64,000 nt of DNA from Melaminivora jejuensis (GTDB lineage: Bacteria > Pseudomonadota > Gammaproteobacteria > Burkholderiales > Burkholderiaceae_C), in assembly GCF_017811175.1 (NCBI RefSeq), contig NZ_JACWIJ010000002.1, positions 3,641,903 through 3,705,902 on the forward strand, read 5' to 3'. The notes under the pieces are model-generated. The model did no database searches. It was not told where the DNA came from and saw nothing but the letters and a program-made list of their open reading frames with translations. Positions 49,363 to 58,711 of the stretch are shown here, piece after piece; the stretch's first letter is position 1, and every line of letters starts with the position of its first letter. The position numbers were made by a program, and so were the translations under genes.

Positions 49363-50379
49363 ATGCCACGCAATCAGCAAATCCTGCTCGACAACCGCCC
49401 CCAGGGCGAGGCCACGGCGGCCAACTTCAAGCTGGTCACCACCGACACCCCGGCGCTGGCGCAGGGCCAGGTGCTGGTGCGCCACCACTACCTGAGCCTG
49501 GATCCCTATATGCGCGGGCGCATGAACGACGCCAAGAGCTACGCCGCCTGCCAGCCGCTGGGCGAGGTCATGCAGGGCGGCACCGTAGGCGAGGTGGTCG
49601 AGAGCCGCCACCCCGACTACCACAGCGGCGACCAGGTGGTCGGCATGGGCGGCTGGCAGGAGTGGAGCGTGGTCGATGCCGGCCAGCCCGGGATGCTGCG
49701 CAAGGTGGACACCACGCACGTGCCGCTGTCGTACTACCTGGGCGCCGTGGGTATGCCCGGCGTCACCGCCTGGTATGGCCTGACGCAGATCATCGACCCC
49801 AAGGAGGGGCAAACCGTGGTGGTCAGCGCGGCCACCGGCGCCGTGGGCAGCGCCTTCGTCGCCCTTGCCAAGGCGCGGGGCTGCCGCGTGGTCGGCATTG
49901 CCGGCGGGCCGGACAAGTGCCGCTACGCCACCGAGGAGCTGGGTTTTGACGAGTGCATCGACCACCGCCAGCACCCGGACTTGAAATCCATGTCCGCCGC
50001 CCTGAAGGCCGCCTGCCCGAACGGCATCGATGGCTACTTCGAGAACGTCGGCGGCCACATCCTGGACGCCGTGCTGCTGCGCTCCAACGCGTTTGCCCGC
50101 GTGGCCGTGTGCGGAATGATCGCCGGCTACGACGGCCAGCCGCTGCCGCTGCAAAACCCGGCGCTGATCCTGATCAACCGTATGCGGGTCGAGGGCTTCA
50201 TCGTCAGCGAGCACATGCAGCTGTGGCCGCAGGCGCTGCGCGAGCTGGGCGCCCTGGTGGCAGCCGGCAAGCTGCGTCCGCGCGAGAGCGTCGCTGAAGG
50301 CCTGGCCGCAGCGCCCGAGGCCTTTCTGGGCATGTTGCGCGGCAGGAATTTTGGCAAGCAGCTGGTCAAGCTGGTCTGA
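49363..50379 (+). CDS. NADP-dependent medium-chain oxidoreductase (CurA/leukotriene B4 dehydrogenase type)
   Basis: 338 residues from the ATG at 49363, with AAGGAGTG upstream. Zinc-free medium-chain reductase: LSLDPYMRGRMND, Rossmann loop VVVSAATGAVGSAFVALAKA, GYFENVGGHILDAVL and RVAVCGMIAGYDG. The family reduces alpha,beta-unsaturated carbonyls with NADPH. Probably in one transcription unit with the next SDR, 11 bases downstream. Confidence 0.93.
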   Translation: MPRNQQILLDNRPQGEATAANFKLVTTDTPALAQGQVLVRHHYLSLDPYMRGRMNDAKSYAACQPLGEVMQGGTVGEVVESRHPDYHSGDQVVGMGGWQEWSVVDAGQPGMLRKVDTTHVPLSYYLGAVGMPGVTAWYGLTQIIDPKEGQTVVVSAATGAVGSAFVALAKARGCRVVGIAGGPDKCRYATEELGFDECIDHRQHPDLKSMSAALKAACPNGIDGYFENVGGHILDAVLLRSNAFARVAVCGMIAGYDGQPLPLQNPALILINRMRVEGFIVSEHMQLWPQALRELGALVAAGKLRPRESVAEGLAAAPEAFLGMLRGRNFGKQLVKLV

Positions 50380-50390
50380 CGGGAGGCGCC

Positions 50391-51296
50391 ATGATCGAGA
50401 ACTTCGAAGGCAAGGTGGCACTGCTCACGGGCGCCGGATCGGGCTTCGGCCTGGAGTGCGCGCGCATCGGCGCGCGCCGGGGCATGAAGCTGGTGCTGGT
50501 CGATGTGCAGCGCGATGCGCTGGACGCCGCCGCTGCCGAGATGCAGGCCCTGGGCGCCGAGGTGCTGGCGCGGCGCGTCGATGTGTCCGATGCCCAGCAG
50601 ATGGAGCAGCTGGCAGCCGACGTGCAGCAGCACTGGGGCGCGCCGCACCTGGTGTTCAACAACGCCGGCGTCGGCTCGGGCGGGCTGGTCTGGGAGAACT
50701 CGGTGCGCGACTGGCAGTGGGTGCTGGGCGTGAACCTGTGGGGCGTGATCCACGGTGTGCGCCTGTTCACGCCCATGATGCTGGACGCCGCCCGCGCCGA
50801 TCCGGCCTGGCGCGGCCACATCGTCAACACCGCCAGCATGGCCGGCCTGCTCAACCCGCCCAACATGGGCGTCTATAACGTCAGCAAGCACGCCGTGGTC
50901 AGCTTGAGCGAGACGCTGTACCACGACCTGTCGCTGGTCACGACCCAGGTGGGCGCCAGCGTGCTGTGCCCCTACTTCGTGCCCACCGGCATCATCGCCA
51001 GCGAGCGCAACCGCCCCGCCGACATGGCGGATGAGCAGCTGACACCCAGCCAGCGCATCAACGCGGCGATGACCGTGAAGGCGGTCGAGAGTGGCCGCGT
51101 CAGCGCCGCCGAGGTGGCGCAAAAGGTCTTCGACGCGGCGGCGGCAGGCCAGTTCTACATCTACAGCCACCCGCAGGCGCTGGGCAACGTCAGCAGCCGC
51201 ATGGACGCCATCGTGCAGGGCGCCAACCCGCCCGACCCGTTTGCCGAGCGGCCCCAGGTGGGCGAGCAGCTGCGCGCGGCGCTGCGCGGGCAGTGA
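50391..51296 (+). CDS. SDR-family oxidoreductase
   Basis: 301 residues from the ATG at 50391, with GGGAGG upstream. ALLTGAGSGFGLECARIGAR cofactor loop, NNAGVGSGG, NTASMAGLL, and catalytic YNVSKHAVVSLSE. It has a C-terminal extension (YSHPQALGNVSSRMDAIVQG) typical of a subgroup acting on bulkier alcohols. Follows the medium-chain reductase and ends at a clear terminator. Confidence 0.93.
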   Translation: MIENFEGKVALLTGAGSGFGLECARIGARRGMKLVLVDVQRDALDAAAAEMQALGAEVLARRVDVSDAQQMEQLAADVQQHWGAPHLVFNNAGVGSGGLVWENSVRDWQWVLGVNLWGVIHGVRLFTPMMLDAARADPAWRGHIVNTASMAGLLNPPNMGVYNVSKHAVVSLSETLYHDLSLVTTQVGASVLCPYFVPTGIIASERNRPADMADEQLTPSQRINAAMTVKAVESGRVSAAEVAQKVFDAAAAGQFYIYSHPQALGNVSSRMDAIVQGANPPDPFAERPQVGEQLRAALRGQ

Positions 51297-51324
51297 TGCC
51301 GGGCGGTTGAGTCAGAACACAAGG

Positions 51325-51353
51325 ACGGGCCGTTTGCAAGGCCCGTTTTTTTT
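51325..51353 (+). terminator. Rho-independent terminator after the SDR operon
   Basis: Stem ACGGGCC / GGCCCGT with loop GTTTGCAA, followed by eight Ts. Confidence 0.92.
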
Positions 51354-51412
51354 GGTCAAAAACGCTGTAAACCCTTGTCCAGTAAGCGCTGACAGCTATC
51401 TTTTTGAGAATC
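51352..51412 (+). repeat. Dispersed repeat family A, copy next to the terminator
   Basis: GCTGTAAACCCTTGTCCAGT then AAGCGCTGACAGCTATCTTT and TTGAGA. The rest of this 312-base intergenic region (51297-51608) holds no gene I can support. Confidence 0.84.
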
Positions 51413-51608
51413 TGGCAGCTTTTGCTGGAATACGGGAAACCCTGAGTCCAAGGCTTGAGCAGGTTGTGTCGTGGAACCGGGCGCGGGTGTGCCGTTACCC
51501 ATGCGTGCGGCAGTGCCTTGCCTGCGTCTTGCCGATCCGCAGGCGCTCTGCCCATCGGTGTTTTCCAGACAGACCCTTATCCATTCTTGCGTTGGCAGGA
51601 GCTTTTTC

Positions 51609-53602
51609 ATGACCATCCCCTACGACTCCGTTGAAGGCCGTGCGCGCTACATCGACCAGGCCATCCTCTACGTGGACGCGCGCGAAAGCTGGAAGGTGGG
51701 CGACTTTGGCCAGACCATCGCCGAGTACCGCGCCATCACCTACCAGGGCGTGCCCCTGAGCGATGCCATCGGCGTGGTGGCCCTGGCGGTGGACAAGACC
51801 GCCGACGGCTACACCCTGTATGCCACCTCGACCAGCGGCACGCGCGAGTTCTACAGCGCCCGCCTGGATCACGCGGGCAGCGTGCTGGAGGTGCGCGCGC
51901 TGGACGACCGTGAGCTGATCCAGGCCGAGATCGCCCTGGGCACCGACCTGAACGGCAATGGCGGCATCGGCGGCGGCACCGTGCTCTACACCGACAGCCA
52001 GGAACTGGACATCAGCGTCAACGAGCTGGGGCAGCTGTGCATCGACAACGGCCTGGGCACGCTGGTGCCGCTGTTCTTTGGTGGCGCTGCCGTCACCGTG
52101 GACACCCTGGGCGATGCGCTGGACATCACCGATGTGCTGGCCACCAGCAACGGCTACCAGCTGTGGGTGGCGGACTACCAGGGCAACGTGGTGCAGGTGG
52201 GCTTCAGCACCGGCGGGCACAGCAGCACGGTCACGGCGCTCACGCCCGAGCAGGTGCGCGCCGCCGAGGCTGCGCGCAACGTCGATCTGAACAACCGCAC
52301 CGACACGCCGCTGACCGAGGGCTGGACGGCCATGCTGCAGACCGAGGCCGTGCGCGGCCTGGTCGAGCAGCTCACCGCCGACGGGCAGCGCCTGGGCCAT
52401 GCCGACCTGGTCAACATCGTGGCCACCGCCATCGCCAGCGTGCCGCCGGGCCAGCAGGTCGGCGCGGCGCTGGTGGGCGACCTGCGCGCCATCGCAGCGC
52501 GCGGCCAGGCGCTGTTCGGCCAGGACGCCGAGAGCACGGACTACCTGAGCTTCGTGTTCGACCAGATGGTCAGCACCAGCCGGGCCAACAGCTTCTATAC
52601 CGGCGGACAGACGCGCGCCAGCGCCCTGGGCAGCCTGAACGCCGAGTCGAGCGCCGAGCAGCTGCAAAAGCTCGGCGGCAAGTGGCTGCTGGGCCTGGAC
52701 TTGCCCAACCCCACGACCGAGGGCGACACCGCCAACCCCGAGGCGCGCGCCGCCACCGGGGTGTACAAGGTCTTCGACGCGCCGCTGTTCGGCAGCGCCG
52801 GGCCGCAATTTACCGACGTCAACCAAGGCTCGGCGGGTACCTGCTACCTGATGGCTTCGGCGGCGGCGGTGGCGCATTCCAAGCCAGGCGCCATCGAGGC
52901 GGTGTTCGTCAGCAATGGCGCCAACGCCCTGGGCCAGCAGACCTATGGCGTGCGCCTGTATGACGGGCGCGGGCAGACGCACTGGGTCACCGTGAACAAC
53001 CAGCTGGTGGTGGCCAGCGCCGAGGACGACGTGCCGCTGTACTCCAAGCTGGCCAACACGCTGACTCCGCAGGACACCAAGCTGTGGCTGCCGCTGCTGG
53101 AAAAGGCCTATGCCCAGATGAACGAGCAGGGCTTCCTGGGCCGCGAGGCCATGAGCAACGGCAAGAACGCCATGTGGGCCATTGAGGGCGGCTTCAGTGA
53201 GGCCGGCAGCTATATCCTGGGCACGGGTTCGTGGACATACAGCGACGACGCCGAGGACGTCGGCTACCAGGTCAACCACAACCCTTGACCACCGTCCAGC
53301 TGCTGCCCGAGGGCCTGAGCGATGTGCAGGTGCTGGCGCGATACCTCAACGGTGGCAACACCTTGTTCGTCGGCTCTTCGGCCAACACCCACGATGCCGA
53401 CCAGCGCATCCTGTTCACCGAAGGCCACGCCTACATCATCATGGACGCCGACCCGGCGGACGCGCACAACACCACGGTCACGGTCTATAACCCCTGGGGC
53501 TCGACCACGCCGGACAATCCCAACTACGTCGCCCCCTTTGCCGCCGATATGGCCGACCTGGTCGGCGTCGAAGGTCTGTCGTTCTGGCTGTATGACTTCT
53601 GA
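51609..53602 (+). CDS. Calpain-like cysteine protease (frameshifted near C-terminus)
   Basis: From the ATG at 51609, 664 residues after restoring one base at about 53283 (QVNHNP then LTTVQLLPEG). The C-terminal third shows the three catalytic elements of the calpain (C2) papain-like fold: FTDVNQGSAGTCYLMASAAA with Cys about 412 and oxyanion Gln about 406, EGHAYIIMD with His about 607, and VYNPWGST with Asn about 628. The N-terminal half has beta-rich segments and a LGTDLNGNGGIGGG acidic loop of the kind seen in secreted calcium-binding proteins. There is no signal peptide; the end FWLYDF would suit an ABC-type (type I) export signal, which is speculative. Intracellular function and substrates are unknown. 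Confidence 0.83.
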
Positions 53603-53670
53603 GCAACCGGGCGGTCGCCCAGGTGGCAGTTAAGCTTGCGGGCTTTGCTCCTGTCTGAGAAAGCCTGCCC

Positions 53671-54621
53671 ATGTCCATCCAGTGGTTCCCCGGTCACATG
53701 CACCTGACGCGCAAGGCGATCGGCCAGCGCATCAAGGACATCGACGTCGTGATCGAGCTGCTGGATGCGCGCCTGCCGGCCTCCAGCGCCAACCCGCTGC
53801 TGGCCGAGTTGACCGAGGGCCGGCCCACGCTCAAGGTGCTCAACAAGCAGGATCTGGCCGATGCCGCGCGCACGCCGGCCTGGCTGGACTGGTACAACGC
53901 CCGCCCCGGCACGCGCGCCATTGCGCTCGACGCTTCGGACACGGCCCCGGCGCGCCGGCTGATCGAGGGCTGCCGGCAATTGGCGCCCACGCGCCGGGGC
54001 ATGGCGCGGCCCATGCGCGTGCTGATCGTGGGCGTGCCCAATGTCGGCAAGTCCACGCTGATCAACACCCTGTCGGCCCGGCGCGAGGCCAGGACTGGCG
54101 ACGAGGCCGGCATCACCCGGCAGGAGCAGCGCATCGTGCTGGACGATGACTTCTACCTCTGGGACACGCCCGGGATGCTGTGGCCGCGCATCGTCGTGCC
54201 CGAAAGCGGCGAGCGCCTGGCTGCCAGCGGCGCCGTGGGGCGCAACGCCTATGACGAGGAGGAGGTGGCCATGGCGCTGCTGGCCTACCTCAAGCAGCAC
54301 TACGCCGCCTTGCTGGTGGCGCGCTACAAGCTGGCCCGGCCCGAAGCCGAGATCGCTGCGCTGCACGACGATGAGCTGCTGGATTTGATCGCACGCAAGC
54401 GCGGCGCGGTCATGAGCGGCGGGCGGCTGAACCTGCAAAAGGCCGCCGAGATCGTGCTGACCGACCTGCGCAGCGGCAGCATCGGGCGCGTGACGCTGGA
54501 GACGCCGGACGAATATGCCGCCTGGCTGGCGGCTGCACACGAGCGCGAGGCCGAGCGCGCCGAGCGCCGCGCCGAGCAGCGCAAGCGCGACGAACGCCGG
54601 GCGCGCCGCACGGGCGAGTGA
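53671..54621 (+). CDS. YlqF/RbgA-type circularly permuted ribosome-assembly GTPase
   Basis: 316 residues from the ATG at 53671. GTPase motifs in permuted order: NKQDLAD (G4) comes before GVPNVGKSTLIN (G1) and LWDTPGMLWP (G3). N-terminal QWFPGHMHLTRKAI and VVIELLDARLP are typical of YlqF. A highly charged Arg/Glu tail (EREAERAERRAEQRKRDERR) follows. Probably assists late large-subunit maturation; inferred from the family. Confidence 0.93.
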   Translation: MSIQWFPGHMHLTRKAIGQRIKDIDVVIELLDARLPASSANPLLAELTEGRPTLKVLNKQDLADAARTPAWLDWYNARPGTRAIALDASDTAPARRLIEGCRQLAPTRRGMARPMRVLIVGVPNVGKSTLINTLSARREARTGDEAGITRQEQRIVLDDDFYLWDTPGMLWPRIVVPESGERLAASGAVGRNAYDEEEVAMALLAYLKQHYAALLVARYKLARPEAEIAALHDDELLDLIARKRGAVMSGGRLNLQKAAEIVLTDLRSGSIGRVTLETPDEYAAWLAAAHEREAERAERRAEQRKRDERRARRTGE

Positions 54622-54722
54622 GGCGCGGGCGCGGCGCTGCCGCCGTGCCCCCGAAGCCTGGGCAGGGCCGCAGGGCGTGCTCGCGCGCAGGGGTGTGGTG
54701 CGTTATGCGTCGGACGCGCGGA

Positions 54723-56669
54723 TCACCACGCCAGCGCCGTGCCGGCATCGTCCCAAAATAGGATGCGGCGCACCTCCTGATAGCGCGAGGTGGCGGGCGC
54801 CAGCGCATCCGGGGCGGCGCGCTTGCGCAGCAGGACGACATGGCCGGCCTGGGTGCCGACGGCCAGCAGGCCGCCATCGTCCGGTGCCAGCGCCAGGCAG
54901 GTCGGCGTTGCCCCCAGGTGGTGGCGCCACAGCGTCTGCCCAGCGGCGCCGTGACCCGCCAGGTCGCCGCCGGCATCGGCCTGCAGCACCACGTCGTGCC
55001 AGGTGGCCCGGGTGGTGGCTGGCGGGGCGGGCGGCGGCTCGTCCACCGGGGCGATGTCCAACCCCTGCGCCGCGATGCGCCAGCACGGCGGCCACTGCCG
55101 GGATGCGTCCGGCTGCAGCCAGCACAGCAACGCCCCATCAGCCTGCCAGCGCAGCGCCTGCACACGCAGGCCGTGGCGCGCTGCGTGGGCGGCATAGGCG
55201 GCCGGGGCGAAGACGAAGCGCTGGTGCAGGCGTTCGCTCAGGCCGGCGTCGCCCAGCGCCTGGATGCGACGGCGCAGCCGCAGTACGGAAGCGGCCTGCA
55301 AGGGGGTGCGGGTGTCGCGCACAGCGGGAGCTGGCGGCCCGGGCGGCTCCTGTGGCGCCGGCGGCTGCGGCGGCTGCGGCGCTGCCGCTGCTGCAGCACC
55401 TGCTGCGCCGTCTGCTGCATCGCTTGCCGCGTCATCTGCCGCCGCAATCCGATCCGCCTGCCCGGCCCAGCGGGCGCGCACGGCGGCGGCGTAGCTGCGC
55501 CCGGCCTCCTGCCAGACGCGCGACAAGGCCATGATCTGCGGGCCGAGCACCTCCGCATCGCTGGCGTGCGGCGGCAGGGGCGGCAGCAGCGCCGGCTCCA
55601 GGGGGTGGGCGCCAGCGTGTCCAGGCCGGCGTGCAGGCGCTGCTCCTGCTGGGCCTGATCGGCCAGCAGGCGCTGCTCGACCTCGGTGAACAGGGCGCAC
55701 AGTTGCTGCAGGTGCAGCGCGGCATCGGCAGGCAGGGGCGTGCGCACCTGGCTCTGGCGCTGGCTGTAGCTCAGCGCCAGCCCGGGCGGGTGGGCTGTGC
55801 GGAGGGTAGCGGTGCGTCGTCCGCCAGCACTTCGATCTGGTAGCTGGCGTGGGCGTCGTCCTCGGCGTCGCCGGGGCGCTCCTGGCCGTTGCGCCAGCTC
55901 AGCTTGAGAGCCGCGCCCTGGCGCCGGCCACCATGCCAGCCGGGCACGCGCGCCCTGCCCAGGTGTCGTCCAGCCACAGGCCGGCGCGCTCGGGGTCGCT
56001 CCAGTCGTTGAGGCGGTCGGTGAACAGGGGCAATTGCACCAGCGCCATGACGCGCTCGGGCGTCAGGCTGGCGTGCAGCCGGGCGCGCAGCAGCCGACCG
56101 CTGCGGCGCTCGTGTTCGGCAGTGCGCCAGTAGTGCAGCACGAGCTGCCACAGGGGCAGTAGGGCCTGGGCAGCGGTGGTGCCAGGGCAGCAGCGTCCGG
56201 GGCCGTGTCGTGGGCGGCAGCGGCAGCGCTGTCCGCCTCCGGCTCCAGCCGGCTCCAGGCGCCGGGCTGGCCGGCTGCGTCGTAGCTGCGCCACTGGCAC
56301 AGCAGCCCCAGGCGTTGGCGCGCGGCGCTGGCGCCAGGCGCTGCAGCCAATTGCGCGCCCGGCTGATGCCGCCGGCCCCGGATGGCGGCGGCGCGCTGTC
56401 GGGCAGGGCCAGCCAGAAGTCGTGCTGCTTCCAGTCGCTGATAAACAGGCCGTCGTGGAAGGCGTCGCCATCCTCGTCCACATGGCTGCGCGTGACCAGG
56501 AAGTCCACCTGCTGCCACCAGCCTGCTGCCTTGTGCCGGCTCTTGTCGGGCAGGGCGGCGTGCAGCAGCCAGCGCAATGCCTGCGGGCTGGGGGAGTGTG
56601 CGCAAAGAGGCCGGTGCCGGCGTCCGGCGAGGTGGTCTGCTCAGGCGGGGAGGCTGCGGGGGCGGGCAT
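54723..56669 (-). CDS. Uncharacterised protein, broken by at least six frameshifts
   Basis: I do not recognise this gene. A consistent coding signal jumps between the three minus frames from the ATG at 56669 to the stop at 54723. Readable pieces in order: GLFAHTPP, then LRWLLHAALPDKSRHKAAGW and VDFLVTRSHVDEDGDAFHDG, then LPLWQLVLHYWRTAEHERRS and ERVMALVQLPLFTDRLNDWS, then GAALKLSWRNGQERPGDAED, LHLQQLCALFTEVEQRLLAD, and finally a C-terminal part with LRVQALRWQADGALLCWLQP and LALAPDDGGLLAVGTQAGHV that resembles beta-propeller repeats. An Ala/Pro-rich linker lies near 55330-55440. If intact it would be about 650 residues. Breaks at C/G runs argue for sequence errors. Confidence 0.6.
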
Positions 56670-56839
56670 GGGGCATGGTAGCCAACTGCCAACCTGCCCA
56701 GGTGTGGTGGCGGATCCGCCTTGCTGCGCCTGCAGAAGATGGCGCGTGGCGCGTTGTGCCAGCGCCCAGCGCCGCCCAGCGCACGACCCAAGACCCCCAG
56801 GCGGGCGCTGCCGGCAGTCGTTGCCAGCGGACTAGCGGA

Positions 56840-57109
56840 CTATCGTTGCCCCTGCCGGGCCGGCACGATCTGGCCGGCCTGCACGTATTGCTGGTATTGC
56901 GCGTGCGTCAGGGCGGCCTGGCCTGCCGAGTCGTCAGGCGTCGTCCAGCGCACGATCACGCTGTCGGCTGCCGGGTACAGCTCCACCCGGCCCGCCGGGA
57001 TGGTCAACTGCGGGCCGTCGCCCTCGCGGTAGTGAACCTGGCCGTGAAGGGTGGCGCCGTGGTGGTCGGTCTGGCCGCTCTGGCCGCTTGGGCTGGTCTT
57101 TTGCTGCAT
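56840..57109 (-). CDS. Small hypothetical protein (89 aa)
   Basis: From the ATG at 57109, preceded by a good AGGAGG. 89 residues, polar, starting MQQKTSPSGQSGQTDHHGAT with a folded-looking core (VELYPAADSVIVRWTTP) and ending QIVPARQGQR. No signal peptide, membrane helix or recognised motif. It stands alone between the unknown gene and truC. The strong ribosome site and normal codon use support it as real. Confidence 0.6.
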   Translation of the reverse strand: MQQKTSPSGQSGQTDHHGATLHGQVHYREGDGPQLTIPAGRVELYPAADSVIVRWTTPDDSAGQAALTHAQYQQYVQAGQIVPARQGQR

Positions 57110-57291
57110 GGGTGTCCTCCTGGAATGGCGGGCAGGTTTGCCTGCGGCCAGTGTGTCCAGGAGCCGACGCCGCACCAGGGCCGGGCGGCGCCAGCGCCGG
57201 TAGGACGCCGCCGTCCGCTCCCGCACGCATCGACAGGCAAGTCGGCAAACAAATCGGCAGGCAAGGGCTGGAAAGGGGATTTTTGACATCT

Positions 57292-57345
57292 TTTTGGCCT
57301 CAAAGCCACGCCAGTCAAGCGCTGGCAGCTATGGTTTCGAGAGTT
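57292..57345 (+). repeat. Dispersed repeat family A, copy at the 3' end of truC
   Basis: CCTCAAAGCCACGCCAGTCA then AGCGCTGGCAGCTATGGTTT; the truC stop codon (TAG on the minus strand) is the AGCTAT block of the repeat. Confidence 0.78.
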
Positions 57346-58117
57346 GACCAGCCTGCCAGGGCAGGCCGGTCAGCAGGTGCTGCCAGTCTTGCAGATGCCC
57401 GGGCGCCGTGGCTGCACCCAGCTCGGCACCTGGCCAGCTCAGGCCGCTGCTGATGACCAGGGGCTGGCCGGTCACCGGGTGCGCCAGGCTGAGTTGCCAG
57501 GCGTGCAGCCACAGCCGGGACTGCCCCAGCCGCGCCGCCCACCAGCGGTTCAGCGGCCCCTTGCCGTGGGTGGCGTCGCCGATGATGGGGTGGGCGATGT
57601 GCTTGAGGTGGCGCCGGATCTGGTGGCGCCGGCCCGTGCCCGGCTCGGCCAGCACCAGCGATGCGCGCGTGCTGGCGAAGCGTGCATCGCTGGCCTCGGG
57701 CAGCTCCAGCCGCGCCAGGCACGACAGGCGGGTGTGGGCTGGCTGCGCTGCGGCATCGGGCGCGGCGTCGTGCGGGCGCAGGGCGTGATCCACCTCGGCA
57801 CGCGCCGGCGCCCAGCCACGCACCAGGGCCAGGTAGCGCTTGTCCACGGCCTGCGCGGCAAAGGCTTCGGCCAGGGCGCGGGCGGCCTGGGCGTGCAGCG
57901 CCATGAGCAGCACCCCGCAAGTGCCCTTGTCCAGGCGGTGTGCCGGATGGACGCGCTGGCCGAGCTGGTCACGCAGCGTCTGCAGCACGAAGCGCGTCTC
58001 GCCGGCATCCAGCCCGGTGCGGTGTACCAGCCAGCCGGCGGGCTTGTGGACGGCCACCAGGTGCTCGTCGCGCCACAGAATGGGTAGGGGCGAGGGCGCG
58101 CAGGAGGCTTCTTGCAT
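57329..58117 (-). CDS. truC: tRNA pseudouridine(65) synthase TruC-like
   Basis: 262 residues from the ATG at 58117. RluA-family pseudouridine synthase: LWRDEHLVAVHKPAGWLVHR, the catalytic Asp motif RVHPAHRLDKGTCGVLLM, KRYLALVRGW, TGRRHQIRRHLKHIAHPIIG and GDATHGKGPLNRWW. Size and the absence of an S4 domain fit TruC, which modifies U65 of tRNAs. The last codons run into a family A repeat. Confidence 0.9.
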   Translation of the reverse strand: MQEASCAPSPLPILWRDEHLVAVHKPAGWLVHRTGLDAGETRFVLQTLRDQLGQRVHPAHRLDKGTCGVLLMALHAQAARALAEAFAAQAVDKRYLALVRGWAPARAEVDHALRPHDAAPDAAAQPAHTRLSCLARLELPEASDARFASTRASLVLAEPGTGRRHQIRRHLKHIAHPIIGDATHGKGPLNRWWAARLGQSRLWLHAWQLSLAHPVTGQPLVISSGLSWPGAELGAATAPGHLQDWQHLLTGLPWQAGQLSKP

Positions 58118-58322
58118 GGGTTTTTCTGGGCGCATTCTTCGGCTGTGGGTGGGATGGGCAGGGCGGGGCAAGCGTAATCGAGCCGCTGGCGCGCCATTCC
58201 TACAGCGCCAGGGCATGGGCGATGGCGTGCGCGGCACCGCGCGCAGCCTACGGTGGCGTCCTGGGTTGCCGACCCCGGGCGGTGCGCGGTGCGCCGCCCG
58301 CATCCTGTAAGGAACAGCCGAC

Positions 58323-58598
58323 ATGAACTCCTCCGACCTGCGCGAGACCATGAGCAACGTCATCGCCTACGACGATGCGCGCGAGAGCGCTCCGCTGGAG
58401 CACGAAATCACCCTGCTGACCGGCGTCGGCCTGATCGCCTGCGCCTTCTTCACGCCCTCGCGCACTCGCGCTGTGCTGCACGCCGTCGTCGGGGGCGCGC
58501 TGCTGCTGCGCTCGGCCAGCGGGCGCGATGGGATGCGCAAATGGGCGCGCCCGCAGCGCGAGGCCAAGCCGCGCAGCCGGATACTGGTCACGCCCTGA
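58323..58598 (+). CDS. Small hypothetical membrane-associated protein (91 aa)
   Basis: 91 residues from the ATG at 58323 with AAGGAAC upstream. One hydrophobic stretch (EITLLTGVGLIACAFFTP then AVLHAVVGGALLLRSA) suggests one or two membrane passes, followed by a basic tail (MRKWARPQREAKPRSR). No family recognised. Codon use is like the neighbours. It could be a regulator or stress-membrane protein; unknown. Confidence 0.6.
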   Translation: MNSSDLRETMSNVIAYDDARESAPLEHEITLLTGVGLIACAFFTPSRTRAVLHAVVGGALLLRSASGRDGMRKWARPQREAKPRSRILVTP

Positions 58599-58682
58599 GT
58601 CCCGGCCCTGGTGGGGCGGCGACCGCAGCCGCCACAGCCACCCCGCTGCTGTCCAGGAATTTTTTTCCGGACAGCTGGCGCG

Positions 58683-58704
58683 CATTGTGCGCTGCAGCAC
58701 AATG
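58683..58704. promoter_or_regulatory. 8-bp inverted repeat before the DHH gene
   Basis: CATTGTGC-GCTGCA-GCACAATG ends 7 bases before the ATG at 58712, so it overlaps the likely ribosome site. It could be an operator or an RNA hairpin masking initiation. Another imperfect stem (GCTGTCC / GGACAGC) lies at about 58647-58677. Confidence 0.5.
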
Positions 58705-58711
58705 TGTACCG

